Made by a program: the position numbers and the translations under genes. The notes under the pieces were generated by a model. The model ran no database searches, was not told the origin of the DNA, and saw only the letters and a program-made list of their open reading frames with translations. From the NCBI GenBank assembly GCA_013041835.1, contig JABDRH010000063.1, positions 1-8,775 of the forward strand: 8,775 bases of DNA, read 5' to 3'. Below, one piece after another: positions 1 to 7,043 of this stretch (its first letter is position 1; each line of letters starts with the position of its first letter). This DNA is from Desulfatitalea sp. (GTDB taxonomy: Bacteria > Desulfobacterota > Desulfobacteria > Desulfobacterales > Desulfosarcinaceae).

Positions 1-80
1 GGCTTATCGACCGGATCAGGCCGGCGACCGGGAACCCCCGCGGCTTGGGAATGGGGTCTCTCACCTGGATTGATTTTCAC
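1..80 (-). CDS. 5' end of an unidentified gene (GTG start, cut by window edge)
   Basis: Only about 26 codons are visible, starting with GTG at 80-78. The start is well supported: a GGAGG Shine-Dalgarno (complement of 87-91) lies 6 nt upstream. The protein begins MKINPGERPHSQAAG and continues with a Pro/Arg/Asp-rich, probably disordered stretch without stops to the edge. It has no signal peptide or membrane segment in the visible part. I do not recognise the family. A short, polar, disordered N-terminus near flagellar genes is compatible with a FlgM-type anti-sigma factor, but this is a weak guess. It runs in the same direction as the operon ending at 314, with about 233 nt between them and its own candidate promoter, so it is probably a separate transcription unit. 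Confidence 0.5.
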   Translation of the reverse strand, partial: MKINPGERPHSQAAGVPGRRPDPVDK

Positions 81-114
81 CTTGAACCTCCCTGGCATAT
101 GCAACGGTGATGAT

Positions 115-128
115 TGGGTCTGCACCCA
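115..128 (-). other. small hairpin in the leader of the left-edge gene
   Basis: TGGGT (115-119) and ACCCA (124-128) form a perfect 5-bp stem with a 4-nt loop. It lies between the candidate promoter at 144-171 and the GTG start at 80, so it would be part of the 5' untranslated leader. It could be a folding element or a dyad for a repressor. It matches no riboswitch class that I recognise. Confidence 0.35.
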
Positions 129-143
129 TTTACCTGTTCACCA

Positions 144-171
144 ATTACACATTAGCAAATACCATGCTCAA
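144..171 (-). promoter_or_regulatory. candidate sigma70-type promoter for the left-edge gene
   Basis: On the minus strand a -35-like TTGAGC (166-171; 4 of 6 consensus) is separated by 16 bp from a -10-like TGTAAT (144-149; 5 of 6 consensus). Transcription would start near 137 and give a leader of about 57 nt before the GTG at 80. The surrounding DNA is clearly more AT-rich than the flanking genes. This is a consensus match only. Confidence 0.35.
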
Positions 172-225
172 TAATTGATAGACTCTCGCGCAAACGTGAA
201 CAATACCATTAATCCTGCAATCCGG

Positions 226-241
226 GCGCCTCGGCGCTTTT
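226..241 (+). terminator. weak terminator-like hairpin (plus strand)
   Basis: GCGCC (226-230) and GGCGC (233-237) can pair, in practice as four G-C pairs around a 4-nt loop, followed by TTTT (238-241). The U-tract lies on the plus strand, where no gene is recognised upstream. On the minus strand the same hairpin lacks a T-run, so it is a poor terminator for the operon ending at 314. Confidence 0.2.
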
Positions 242-276
242 GGAAAGGGTGGACATTTGCCTGTTCAACGACTGCA

Positions 277-300
277 GAATTTGCCCACCGGTGGCAATTC
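277..300. repeat. imperfect palindrome just after the MBL gene
   Basis: The arms GAATTTGCCCACC and GGTGGCAATTC pair over 11 positions with one bulged T and one bulged C. The palindrome lies 13 nt beyond the stop codon of the MBL-fold gene. It could be a 3'-end stabilising or Rho-independent-like stem for the operon, although no T-tract follows on the minus strand. A DNA-binding dyad is the alternative. Confidence 0.3.
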
Positions 301-313
301 CTGCCTCAATCCC

Positions 314-1243
314 TTACAGATGGACTTCCATGCCCTCCCGGGCAAAAAAGATCTCAATGCCGTCGCTACTGGTGCCGGTGCCGGTGCCGGTGCCGTATTG
401 TCGAGCCAGCGCATCGAGCTGTTCGTCCGTTCTTTGGATATCGTGATGAAACATGGCCAGCCGCTTGACGTTATTTCGCCGCGCCACGGCGATAGCGTGC
501 TCCATGGGTGAATGCCCCCAGCCCACGCGTGCGCTGCGGTACTCCTGTTCCGTGTACTGAGTGTCGAAAACAAGCAAATCAGCACCGCTGACGAAACGCT
601 CGATGCGTTGGTTCTCCTCGGCGGCGGCCTTCTCCGCCTGTTCCACAACATCGGCATCATAATTCGGATCATTGGGGTCACCGTCAAACACGTTGAGAAA
701 TGGTTCAGTATCGTAGGCCGTGCAAAAAACCTTGCCTTGATATTCAAAGCGGTATCCCAGGCAGAGCAACGGGTGGTTTAAATATTTGGTCTGCAAAGAC
801 AATCCCCGCCCCATGTCATACGCTCCCTCTTTTAGATTTTCATATGCCACGTGAGCCGACAATTCTTCATGGCGTACGGGAAAGTAGCGGTAGGTCCACT
901 GCCCGCTGAGCACCTCTTTAAGAGGCTCATCTTCATAGGTCACTGGACCGTATATGGTGAAACGGGCATCCGGCAGATAAATGGGCGCAAAGAAGGGAAA
1001 GCCCATGATGTGATCCCAGTGGGTATGGGTCAGAAAGATTTCCGCCTGAATGGGTTCGCCGCTGTTGTGTTGCGCCATCATTTGATTGCCCAGCTCCCGT
1101 ATGCCGGAGCCGGCATCGATGATGATATGACGTTTGGACTCGTCCAGGTGCAATTCTATACAAGCGGTGTTGCCGCCGTAACGCGTGGTCAAGGGACCCG
1201 GACAGGGGATAGAGCCCCTGACGCCCCAGAATTTGATACGCAT
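314..1243 (-). CDS. MBL-fold metallo-hydrolase (PhnP / RNase Z-like superfamily)
   Basis: A 309-residue cytoplasmic protein with no signal peptide. It opens with the MRIKFWGVRGSIP and TRYGGNT motifs typical of the COG1235-type branch of the metallo-beta-lactamase fold. Visible metal ligands are HTHWDH (residues 73-78), a histidine in LNHP (157), an aspartate in YDTE (178), H244 in GWGHS and HH at 266-267, so it should be an active dinuclear metal hydrolase. The superfamily includes RNase Z, phosphonate-pathway cyclic phosphodiesterases and some cyclic-nucleotide phosphodiesterases; the substrate here cannot be read from sequence. The ATG at 1243 follows the HDOD stop by 3 nt, with an AGGA Shine-Dalgarno 8 nt upstream, which suggests translational coupling. 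A (Gly-Thr)4 tract at residues 284-291, encoded by a perfect hexanucleotide repeat, interrupts the C-terminal region. Appears to be the last gene of the operon. Confidence 0.9.
   Translation of the reverse strand: MRIKFWGVRGSIPCPGPLTTRYGGNTACIELHLDESKRHIIIDAGSGIRELGNQMMAQHNSGEPIQAEIFLTHTHWDHIMGFPFFAPIYLPDARFTIYGPVTYEDEPLKEVLSGQWTYRYFPVRHEELSAHVAYENLKEGAYDMGRGLSLQTKYLNHPLLCLGYRFEYQGKVFCTAYDTEPFLNVFDGDPNDPNYDADVVEQAEKAAAEENQRIERFVSGADLLVFDTQYTEQEYRSARVGWGHSPMEHAIAVARRNNVKRLAMFHHDIQRTDEQLDALARQYGTGTGTGTSSDGIEIFFAREGMEVHL
371..394. repeat. hexanucleotide microsatellite GGTGCC x4 inside the MBL gene
   Basis: Four perfect tandem copies of GGTGCC (GGCACC on the coding strand) encode Gly-Thr four times. 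The 6-bp unit equals two codons, so gain or loss of copies changes protein length without a frameshift. It sits near the C-terminus, between the helix ending in ARQY and the final strand GIEIFF, probably in a surface loop. Confidence 0.9.
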
Positions 1244-1246
1244 GAT

Positions 1247-2122
1247 TTATCCTTTGCCATTGCTCTTTAAAAAAACTCTGGCGTTCTCGATCTGTTCCTG
1301 TATCCCGAATTTCATTTCATCCATGGCGCCTACGTCGATTCCAAGGCGTTTGATCAAGGTTTGAAGCAGCAGATCGTCACTATAGGTATCCCCTGCGCCA
1401 CCGATTTGATAGCGTAGGGCCATCTGGTTGGCCAAGCTCACACACTCCACCAGCATGCCGAGGTCGATGGCCGCCGCAGGTTGATGATGTTGGGTGATGC
1501 TTTGTCGCATATCCGGCTTCAATTTCCACTTGGCGCAGATAAGATACCCCACATGACAGTGATCGAAACCGACATGGATGCGCTCGGCCGCATCCAGGGA
1601 GATCCCCTGCTCGGCCGCATTGATGACGGCTGCATCGTAGCGTTCCGGAAAGCAGGCCATCATGGGAAGCTTTCCTAGATCGTGCAAGAGGCCGGCGACG
1701 AAAAACTCCTCCAGCTCCGCTTTGGGCACGTGTTTGAGAGCCGCCAGGGCCTTGGCCGTGGCGCCGACGCACAGGCAATGCGCCCAGTAGTCATCCATTG
1801 AAAAGGCACCCGCGGTGCGGCTCCCTTTAAACGTGGCTAAAACCGAGGTGGCCAGAACCAGATTCTTGACCGTATTGACGCCCAGCATGATGATGGCCCG
1901 TGTCAGGGAGGTCACACGGTGGGGTAGGCTGTAATAGGCTGAATTGATCAGTTTGAGCACTTGGCCGGTGAGCACCGGGTCCAAGGAGATGACGCGGTTC
2001 AGGTCATTGGCCGACGAGGTCGGCTGATTGCATATCTCCAGCACTTTGGTGACCGTGGTGGAAAGGCTGGGCATTCTGGAAATATACTTTTGGATCCCTA
2101 TTAATCGGTTTTCAGAAGTCAT
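1247..2122 (-). CDS. HDOD domain protein
   Basis: A 291-residue cytoplasmic protein made almost entirely of one HDOD domain, about residues 17-235. Seen: MPSLSTTVTKVLEICNQ, the LNRVISLDPVLTGQVLKLIN segment, AIIMLGVNTVKNLVLA, the HD motif LLHDLGKLP (H147-D148) and ITQHHQPA (H212-H213). Unlike many HDOD proteins, the HD doublet and several further histidines are kept, so residual phosphohydrolase activity is possible. There is no GYP motif, so it is not a c-di-GMP phosphodiesterase of the HD-GYP type. HDOD proteins act in signalling, motility and stress responses, generally without a known enzymatic product. I chose the ATG at 2122 because the family N-terminus begins close to it; an upstream in-frame TTG at 2146 overlaps the OMP stop by 4 nt but has no Shine-Dalgarno. 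It sits between the OMP gene (about 20 nt) and the MBL gene (3 nt) in the same operon. Confidence 0.9.
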   Translation of the reverse strand: MTSENRLIGIQKYISRMPSLSTTVTKVLEICNQPTSSANDLNRVISLDPVLTGQVLKLINSAYYSLPHRVTSLTRAIIMLGVNTVKNLVLATSVLATFKGSRTAGAFSMDDYWAHCLCVGATAKALAALKHVPKAELEEFFVAGLLHDLGKLPMMACFPERYDAAVINAAEQGISLDAAERIHVGFDHCHVGYLICAKWKLKPDMRQSITQHHQPAAAIDLGMLVECVSLANQMALRYQIGGAGDTYSDDLLLQTLIKRLGIDVGAMDEMKFGIQEQIENARVFLKSNGKG

Positions 2123-2142
2123 GGCGCCACCATTCACAGGTA

Positions 2143-3405
2143 TCAAAACCCATAGGATGCCGCCAAAAACAAGGCACCGTTCTGGATCGTCGCATCTTGA
2201 ATCACCGTACTATCGGCGATGACCTGGGCCTGACCGCTGCCATACCCGTAGGAAAATCCCAAAGTCACGCTCGAGTGGCCGTGGTAGAGGGAAATGCCCC
2301 CGTTCATGCCATAGATATCTATATGTTCAGGCTGATTGGTCAAGTTGGGATTCAGGTCAGGTGTGTTGGCCCGGTCCGTATAGATGCCAATCCTGAGCGC
2401 CAGATTGTCCCAGATGTAGTATTCCGCACCCACGGACAGATTCCAAACGGTTTCTTTGTCCTCAATGGGTGCATTATAGGCAATATCAGTCGAAAACAGC
2501 AAACGCGGACTGACAAACCAGGCCATGCCAAAGGTCGTTTGTACGGGGGCATCCATCCCTTGGTGATAGTCCGATGTGACCAAATCCACCCGGTTGGTAT
2601 CGGCAAACACTGACGATGTGGTGTCGCGCAGGATGGTCTGCTCTCGTCGTTCTTTGGCGAATACGTGGGTCTGGGACACGGTCAACCCCAGGGCGATAGG
2701 CTGCACCGGCTCCCATATCAACCCCAGAATCGGACGAATGCCCCAATCTTCCTGGTTGTCGTAGTAGTTGACCCACAAGTGCTCCCCTTCGTTGAATTGC
2801 AGCAATTGGTTCCGGATTACCTGCTTGTGCCGGTAGTGGACATACACTGTGGTGCCAAGAGACACGTTCTGACCAAAACGCAGCGCATAGGAAGGTCCGA
2901 ACAGGTATGTGTTGTCCGTATCGTCGATGTTAATCACATATTGGCCCACATAATTGGCACCCAGGCTGGATGTGATATTGGTAAAAACCTGATCCTGGCG
3001 GCGCCGGGTCGAATCCGGCACGGCATAAGAAATTCCCAACCAGCCGGGGCCCGCCTTTTTGACGACGCCGAAAAAATTGGGCAGCAGACTAGACGAGGTC
3101 TGCTGCCAGTCGAACTGCTTGCCATCGGTGCCGGTGAGCGTGTTTTTATACACTTTCAGCGAACGCTGATAGGTGTTGGCGCTGGCCGATATACTCATGG
3201 ACGGCGCCATGGCGATTCCGGCCGGGTTATAGTAACAGCCGGCCGTGTCATCGGACAGCGCCGTGTAAGCTCCGGCCAGTCCACCGGCCCGGCCGCCGAT
3301 AAACATGTTGCGGTAGTGGTGCTCATCCGCCGTCACCTGACACGGGCAATACATCAGTGCTAGCAGGCAGACGCAGGCAAGTCTAGCGGGAAAGGACCAT
3401 TTCAT
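2143..3405 (-). CDS. FadL/OmpP1-family outer-membrane protein
   Basis: A 420-residue predicted outer-membrane beta-barrel. The N-terminus is a Sec signal peptide (MKWSFPARLACVCLLALMYC..., likely cut after VTA, about residue 26). Next comes the segment GRAGGLAGAYTALSDD and the YNPAGIA motif (about residues 59-65) typical of OmpP1/FadL/TodX-type proteins. Alternating amphipathic strands rich in Tyr, Gly and Trp fill the rest, and the chain ends in Phe (AASYGF), the usual barrel-assembly signal. FadL-type proteins carry hydrophobic compounds across the outer membrane; the substrate here is unknown, and a structural or sensory role is possible. The ATG at 3405 has a strong AAGGAG 7 nt upstream and overlaps the end of the M48 gene by 23 nt. 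Translation is thus tied to that protease, a neighbour of the type that can act on barrel proteins. Confidence 0.85.
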   Translation of the reverse strand: MKWSFPARLACVCLLALMYCPCQVTADEHHYRNMFIGGRAGGLAGAYTALSDDTAGCYYNPAGIAMAPSMSISASANTYQRSLKVYKNTLTGTDGKQFDWQQTSSSLLPNFFGVVKKAGPGWLGISYAVPDSTRRRQDQVFTNITSSLGANYVGQYVINIDDTDNTYLFGPSYALRFGQNVSLGTTVYVHYRHKQVIRNQLLQFNEGEHLWVNYYDNQEDWGIRPILGLIWEPVQPIALGLTVSQTHVFAKERREQTILRDTTSSVFADTNRVDLVTSDYHQGMDAPVQTTFGMAWFVSPRLLFSTDIAYNAPIEDKETVWNLSVGAEYYIWDNLALRIGIYTDRANTPDLNPNLTNQPEHIDIYGMNGGISLYHGHSSVTLGFSYGYGSGQAQVIADSTVIQDATIQNGALFLAASYGF

Positions 3406-4228
3406 GAAATCGCTCCTTGTTTCGCTGCCCTGTTTCGGCGTGCAATCCGTTGGTCGACAAAACCTGCTGCAAACACGCCAGACGATGCAAAGTATCGGGA
3501 TGATCCCGGTCCTGCGCTTTAAGTGTTGCTTCGAAAGGCCCCATCTGTTCGAGAAAGCGTTTTAATGCCGTGGGATCATAACCGGTGGTGGCTGTCAACA
3601 GGGCGCCCACGCGATCGGCCGATAATTCATCGGCTACGCGGTAGCCGCGATGAAAAAGGATGTCGGCGGCTTGATTCAGGCTGCTCTCCAAAGAGCCGCG
3701 CACACCGCCGGTGGCACCGCCGATCAATTCAGCGAAACCGGATAGAACGGAATCACCCGTCGCCTTGATGTGCAGTTCCCGGATCATATGACGCTCCAAC
3801 ACATGCGCGATTTCATGCGCGAGTACCGCGGCCAGTTGCGCCTCGTCATGCATGTTCGCCAACGCCCCGCGGGTAATGAAAATGTAACCTCCGGGTGTGG
3901 CGAAGGCATTGATGGTTTCCGTATCGAGGATGGCAAACGAGAAGGTCAGCTCCTGCCGGCCAGTAAAAAGCGTCAGGGCATGGCCCACCAGATTGACATA
4001 ATGATTGACCTTGGCATTTTGCCACAGGGGATAGTTGCCCAGGATACGAGCTGCCAGGTTGTGGCCGAAACGCTTTTCCGCGTCGATATCGGCCTGTGTA
4101 TAGGCTTTTTGCCCAATACTTGAGATGCGCACCCGCATACGTTCCGCATGGCCTGGAGCAGGTACCGCCGCACACAGGCAAACGACGATGGGGATGATGG
4201 CACCAAGCCGAAAAAAAATGATGCGCAT
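3383..4228 (-). CDS. secreted M48-family zinc metalloprotease
   Basis: A 281-residue protein with an N-terminal signal peptide (hydrophobic residues 9-22, likely cut after GHA, about residue 28), so it is periplasmic or envelope-attached. The M48 core is complete: NAFATPGGYIFITRG (107-121), the zinc motif HEIAH (138-142; H138, E139, H142), the downstream ELSAD (201-205; E201 third ligand, D205) and the HPDTLHR signature (243-249). This is the BepA/YfgC, LoiP-like group of single-domain periplasmic proteases, which in Escherichia coli take part in outer-membrane protein quality control. BepA also has a C-terminal TPR domain that is absent here. The ATG at 4228 follows the SH3-gene stop by 1 nt, with AAGGA about 10 nt upstream. 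A conserved pairing with the SH3 and OMP genes suggests that it matures or polices envelope proteins; the target is unknown. Confidence 0.92.
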   Translation of the reverse strand: MRIIFFRLGAIIPIVVCLCAAVPAPGHAERMRVRISSIGQKAYTQADIDAEKRFGHNLAARILGNYPLWQNAKVNHYVNLVGHALTLFTGRQELTFSFAILDTETINAFATPGGYIFITRGALANMHDEAQLAAVLAHEIAHVLERHMIRELHIKATGDSVLSGFAELIGGATGGVRGSLESSLNQAADILFHRGYRVADELSADRVGALLTATTGYDPTALKRFLEQMGPFEATLKAQDRDHPDTLHRLACLQQVLSTNGLHAETGQRNKERFHEMVLSR

Positions 4229-4229
4229 C

Positions 4230-4706
4230 TCAAGGCCGTCCTTGCTTTAAAAATTCCATAGCCTGTTCGTCCGTTACCCGCCAACCTGCAATGGTTTCCA
4301 GGCTGTTGAAATCCAGCTCGAAATCCCGGGCGAAATCCGTCGACTTGTCCCGCAAGCCACGAGCTGCGGCAGTAGCGGCAAATGCCGAAGGACGCCGTCG
4401 AGCACGCTGTTCCAATAACTCGATGGCTTGGTTGCGCGCCTCGCCGGACGCCTCATCGGTAGGCGTGACGGACAGCATCAAGGCCAGCATCCAGCCCTGC
4501 AGTTGGGAACCTTGCACCTCGGCCCAACCATCTTTTAATCTCAGCACCTGCACCGTATGTCCCTGGGTCAGCGCGCCGATCCTTTCAGCGCTAAATGAAG
4601 GCGCCGCCCAGACAGGTGCGGATTGGCAGTGGATATAGCGCACCTGATCTCCGGCCCATGCCGCGGTGCAGGTCGTCAAGATCATCAACAGGATACCGAT
4701 TTTCAC
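4230..4706 (-). CDS. secreted SH3b-domain protein
   Basis: A 158-residue periplasmic protein. Residues 1-18 (VKIGILLMILTTCTAAWA) form a clean signal peptide. About residues 22-75 form a bacterial SH3 (SH3b) domain: RYIHCQSAPVWAAPSFSAERIG, a GHTVQVL turn and DGWAEVQGSQLQGW. SH3b domains bind peptidoglycan or protein ligands. The C-terminal 80 residues include an Ala-rich segment (AFAATAAARGLRD) and an acidic tail; I do not assign these a function. Start choice: GTG at 4706 has GGAGG 8 nt upstream and gives a typical M-K signal peptide. Rivals are GTG 4709, ATG 4721, and TTG 4727 with its own GGGAGG 6 nt upstream, so the start is uncertain by up to 7 codons. It lies about 114 nt after the cyclase and 1 nt before the M48 gene; the SH3b protein may target or regulate the protease. 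Confidence 0.8.
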   Translation of the reverse strand: MKIGILLMILTTCTAAWAGDQVRYIHCQSAPVWAAPSFSAERIGALTQGHTVQVLRLKDGWAEVQGSQLQGWMLALMLSVTPTDEASGEARNQAIELLEQRARRRPSAFAATAAARGLRDKSTDFARDFELDFNSLETIAGWRVTDEQAMEFLKQGRP

Positions 4707-4820
4707 CACAAGTCCCTCCATAGTCAATGTTATCCTCCCGGACCGAAAACAGCACTTGGCGATGACGGAAACGAAAACAACATCAGGGACATCAGAATCA
4801 GAAGGAGAGCATGTCAGCCG

Positions 4821-7043
4821 TTATTTACGCTCAAATACACATTCACCCTTCCAGTCGGGCCCGGGCGGATGACGGTCATACCTATTACATCGGTCAATAA
4901 ATAAATGACTTAAGCCGTCATCTGGTTTGAGTTGCAGCACCTCCCTGTATAGATCAGCCGCCTCGGCAAAACGGTGTTTCATATATAGGGCATATGCCGC
5001 ATCACTCTTGCGAGCCACCGCCAATAATCGGTCTTCGCAGTGAGAGGCGAGCTCCATGGCTTCATAGATTCGCACGCACCTGGATTTGCCTTTCACCTGC
5101 ACATAGTCTACAGCGCGGCAGCAGATACGCGACTTGACCGCTTCGTAAGTATCCTTGGAAACCAGCACCGGGCATTGGTACACTTTGGTCAACGATTCCA
5201 GTCGGGAGGTAAAATTCACACCGTCCCCGATCACGGTATAGTCAAGTTTTTTACTCGAGCCGATGTTGCCCAGGATCACCTCATCCGTGTGCACACCGAT
5301 GCCCATGGACAGGCGCGGCAGTCCGTCGGTTGAAAACTCATGATTCAACTGGGAGAGCATGTGTTGCATTTGCACAGCGCACGCCACGGCATGAAACGCA
5401 TGATCCTCATCGTCGATGGGGGCGCCCCAAAATGCCAGGATGGCATCGCCGATAAACTTATCCAGGGTGCCGTAATGGGCGAATATCACTTCCACCATCA
5501 TAGCAAGATAGCGATTGAGCAGATTGACCGACTGCTCCACGCTTAGCTGTTCGACAATTGTGGTAAACTGACGAATATCGGAGAATTGAAGGGTTAGCGT
5601 GCGACGACGACCGACTTCGGCGCTTAAAAAATCTTCCTTATGCTGGTCCAATACCGTGGTCAGCACGTTCGGCGCCACGTATTGCCCCAAAATATTGCGA
5701 ATTTTTCGTTTCTCCCGACTCGTTGAAAAATTGAGCCATGTCATGGCGGACAAGTATACAGCAGAAACCGCAATCACGGCCGGGATCGCACTGACGATCC
5801 ATCCCAGGGGGTATACCGCCAGGTCAACCGCACAAAGCAATACAACGACACTGAACCAACAAATGATTTGGGAACGTGTTCGACCGCAACTGAAAATTAC
5901 GATACTGGTAAAAAAAACGGCAACGCCCAGCAAACCAAGATCCACCCACCGAGGTGACGGCCGGCGCATATCGCCGTCCATGATATTTGCGCACACGGCT
6001 GCATGCAAAAGAACACCGGGCGTCAGCCGGTTCAAGCTGGTGCTCTTTAGATCCTCGACCCCTGCCGCGCTGGCGCCTATAAAAACGACCTTATCCCTGA
6101 ACACTTCGGGATGTACCGGCAGCGTATCCACCCTACCCTGCTTTAAGCGCATCAGACTTAAATATAGACCGCTGAGTGAATAGGCCGTATACCGACCGTA
6201 AGGGCTGACCCAGTAGGTTTGGTCGCCGGCCAGGGGAATGGTGCGTTGATAAGCAACCGTCTCAAAGTCCAACGCATCCCCGGTCAAACGCAACACCGCA
6301 TCTTCTTGGATATAAAGCAATGCTGCCAAGGACAACGCCGGCCACAGTCGGCTTTGGGAACGGAACAGCGGTTCGGCCCGACGATAAACGCCATCTACAT
6401 CCGGCACAAAGGACGCCATTCCGATACCTGTGGCTGCAAGCGCCAAAGGTTGCGTCGGCCAATAGACGACCGGATGATCGGGCCGGCGCCAGCCATCAAG
6501 CGCAATGACTATCTTTTCTTTTTTATATTTATTTAGAAATGTTACATTATTTTTTGTTGAGTAATACTTTAGACTTTCATCAGCCTCTCGTACCGCTTGT
6601 GCCGCATAGATAACATTGTCTGCCGACCGGCTGGCGGCTGCCAACCGCCTATCGTGTTCATTTTCTCCTTCCTGTCCGGCCGTTGAAGATTCGACAAACA
6701 AAATATCGAACACGACGGCGCTTGCACCACCGATCTTAAAATAGTCCAACAAATCGGCAAAAACCTCCCTTGGCCAGGGCCACCTGCCCATCAAAGGCGC
6801 CATGGCCGCCAAAGATGCCTCATCGATCAACACGAGGGCCAATTCATCTGGCATGGCGCGTTGTTGACGCCAGAACCGCACCTTCAAGTCATAAAAGTCC
6901 ATCTGCAAAGGAAACAGTATGCCGGTATGTCCCAGAAGCACCATGACGCCGAACACCGCAGTGGCCACCACAAAAACCTTTTTTGGCATTGGTTGGCGTT
7001 GCGTCATTTGTTGATGTGCTTTTTCCGGCATTGAAGAATGCAA
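4821..7043 (-). CDS. CHASE2-sensor adenylate cyclase (class III) with TPR-like tail
   Basis: A 740-residue inner-membrane receptor cyclase. In order: one transmembrane helix (about 22-39); a periplasmic CHASE2 sensor (about 45-355, e.g. FPLQMDFYDLKVRFW, RWPWPREVF, VVFDILF, KVVFIGASA); three transmembrane helices (about 366-386, 392-411, 414-436); a linker containing NILGQYVAPNV; a class III cyclase domain (about 480-665); and a TPR-like repeat (about 681-714). The catalytic set is complete: D489 (FSDIR) and D533 (KFIGD) for metal, K529 and T603 (DYTVIGD) for adenine, N610 and R614 (GVNFTSR) for the transition state. The Lys/Thr pair favours ATP over GTP, hence cAMP. Start: TTG at 7043 has GGGAGG about 9 nt upstream; ATGs at 7031, 7007 and 6989 lack a good site, and an ATG at 7238 would add 65 atypical residues. 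It heads the gene set that follows. Confidence 0.93.
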   Translation of the reverse strand: MHSSMPEKAHQQMTQRQPMPKKVFVVATAVFGVMVLLGHTGILFPLQMDFYDLKVRFWRQQRAMPDELALVLIDEASLAAMAPLMGRWPWPREVFADLLDYFKIGGASAVVFDILFVESSTAGQEGENEHDRRLAAASRSADNVIYAAQAVREADESLKYYSTKNNVTFLNKYKKEKIVIALDGWRRPDHPVVYWPTQPLALAATGIGMASFVPDVDGVYRRAEPLFRSQSRLWPALSLAALLYIQEDAVLRLTGDALDFETVAYQRTIPLAGDQTYWVSPYGRYTAYSLSGLYLSLMRLKQGRVDTLPVHPEVFRDKVVFIGASAAGVEDLKSTSLNRLTPGVLLHAAVCANIMDGDMRRPSPRWVDLGLLGVAVFFTSIVIFSCGRTRSQIICWFSVVVLLCAVDLAVYPLGWIVSAIPAVIAVSAVYLSAMTWLNFSTSREKRKIRNILGQYVAPNVLTTVLDQHKEDFLSAEVGRRRTLTLQFSDIRQFTTIVEQLSVEQSVNLLNRYLAMMVEVIFAHYGTLDKFIGDAILAFWGAPIDDEDHAFHAVACAVQMQHMLSQLNHEFSTDGLPRLSMGIGVHTDEVILGNIGSSKKLDYTVIGDGVNFTSRLESLTKVYQCPVLVSKDTYEAVKSRICCRAVDYVQVKGKSRCVRIYEAMELASHCEDRLLAVARKSDAAYALYMKHRFAEAADLYREVLQLKPDDGLSHLFIDRCNRYDRHPPGPDWKGECVFERK

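Noticed and set aside
1..72. Plus-strand open frame entering from the left edge and ending at TGA 70-72
   Set aside because: Only 23 codons with no recognisable family. The opposite strand has a better case, with a GTG start and a well-spaced GGAGG.
265..747. 160-codon minus-strand frame overlapping the MBL gene
   Set aside because: Out-of-frame shadow of the MBL hydrolase, Arg/Pro-rich and without motifs.
2665..3363. 232-codon open frame on the plus strand
   Set aside because: Lies entirely antisense to the FadL-type gene, which has a signal peptide, family motifs and a C-terminal Phe. The plus-strand product has no recognisable domain and is explained by codon bias of the real gene.
4811..4900. 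29-codon plus-strand ORF preceded by AAGGAG
   Set aside because: The Shine-Dalgarno is only 3 nt from the ATG, the ORF is antisense to the cyclase C-terminus, and no promoter is visible.
5599..6183. 194-codon open frame on the plus strand
   Set aside because: Antisense to the cyclase membrane and CHASE2 region. No Shine-Dalgarno or family resemblance.
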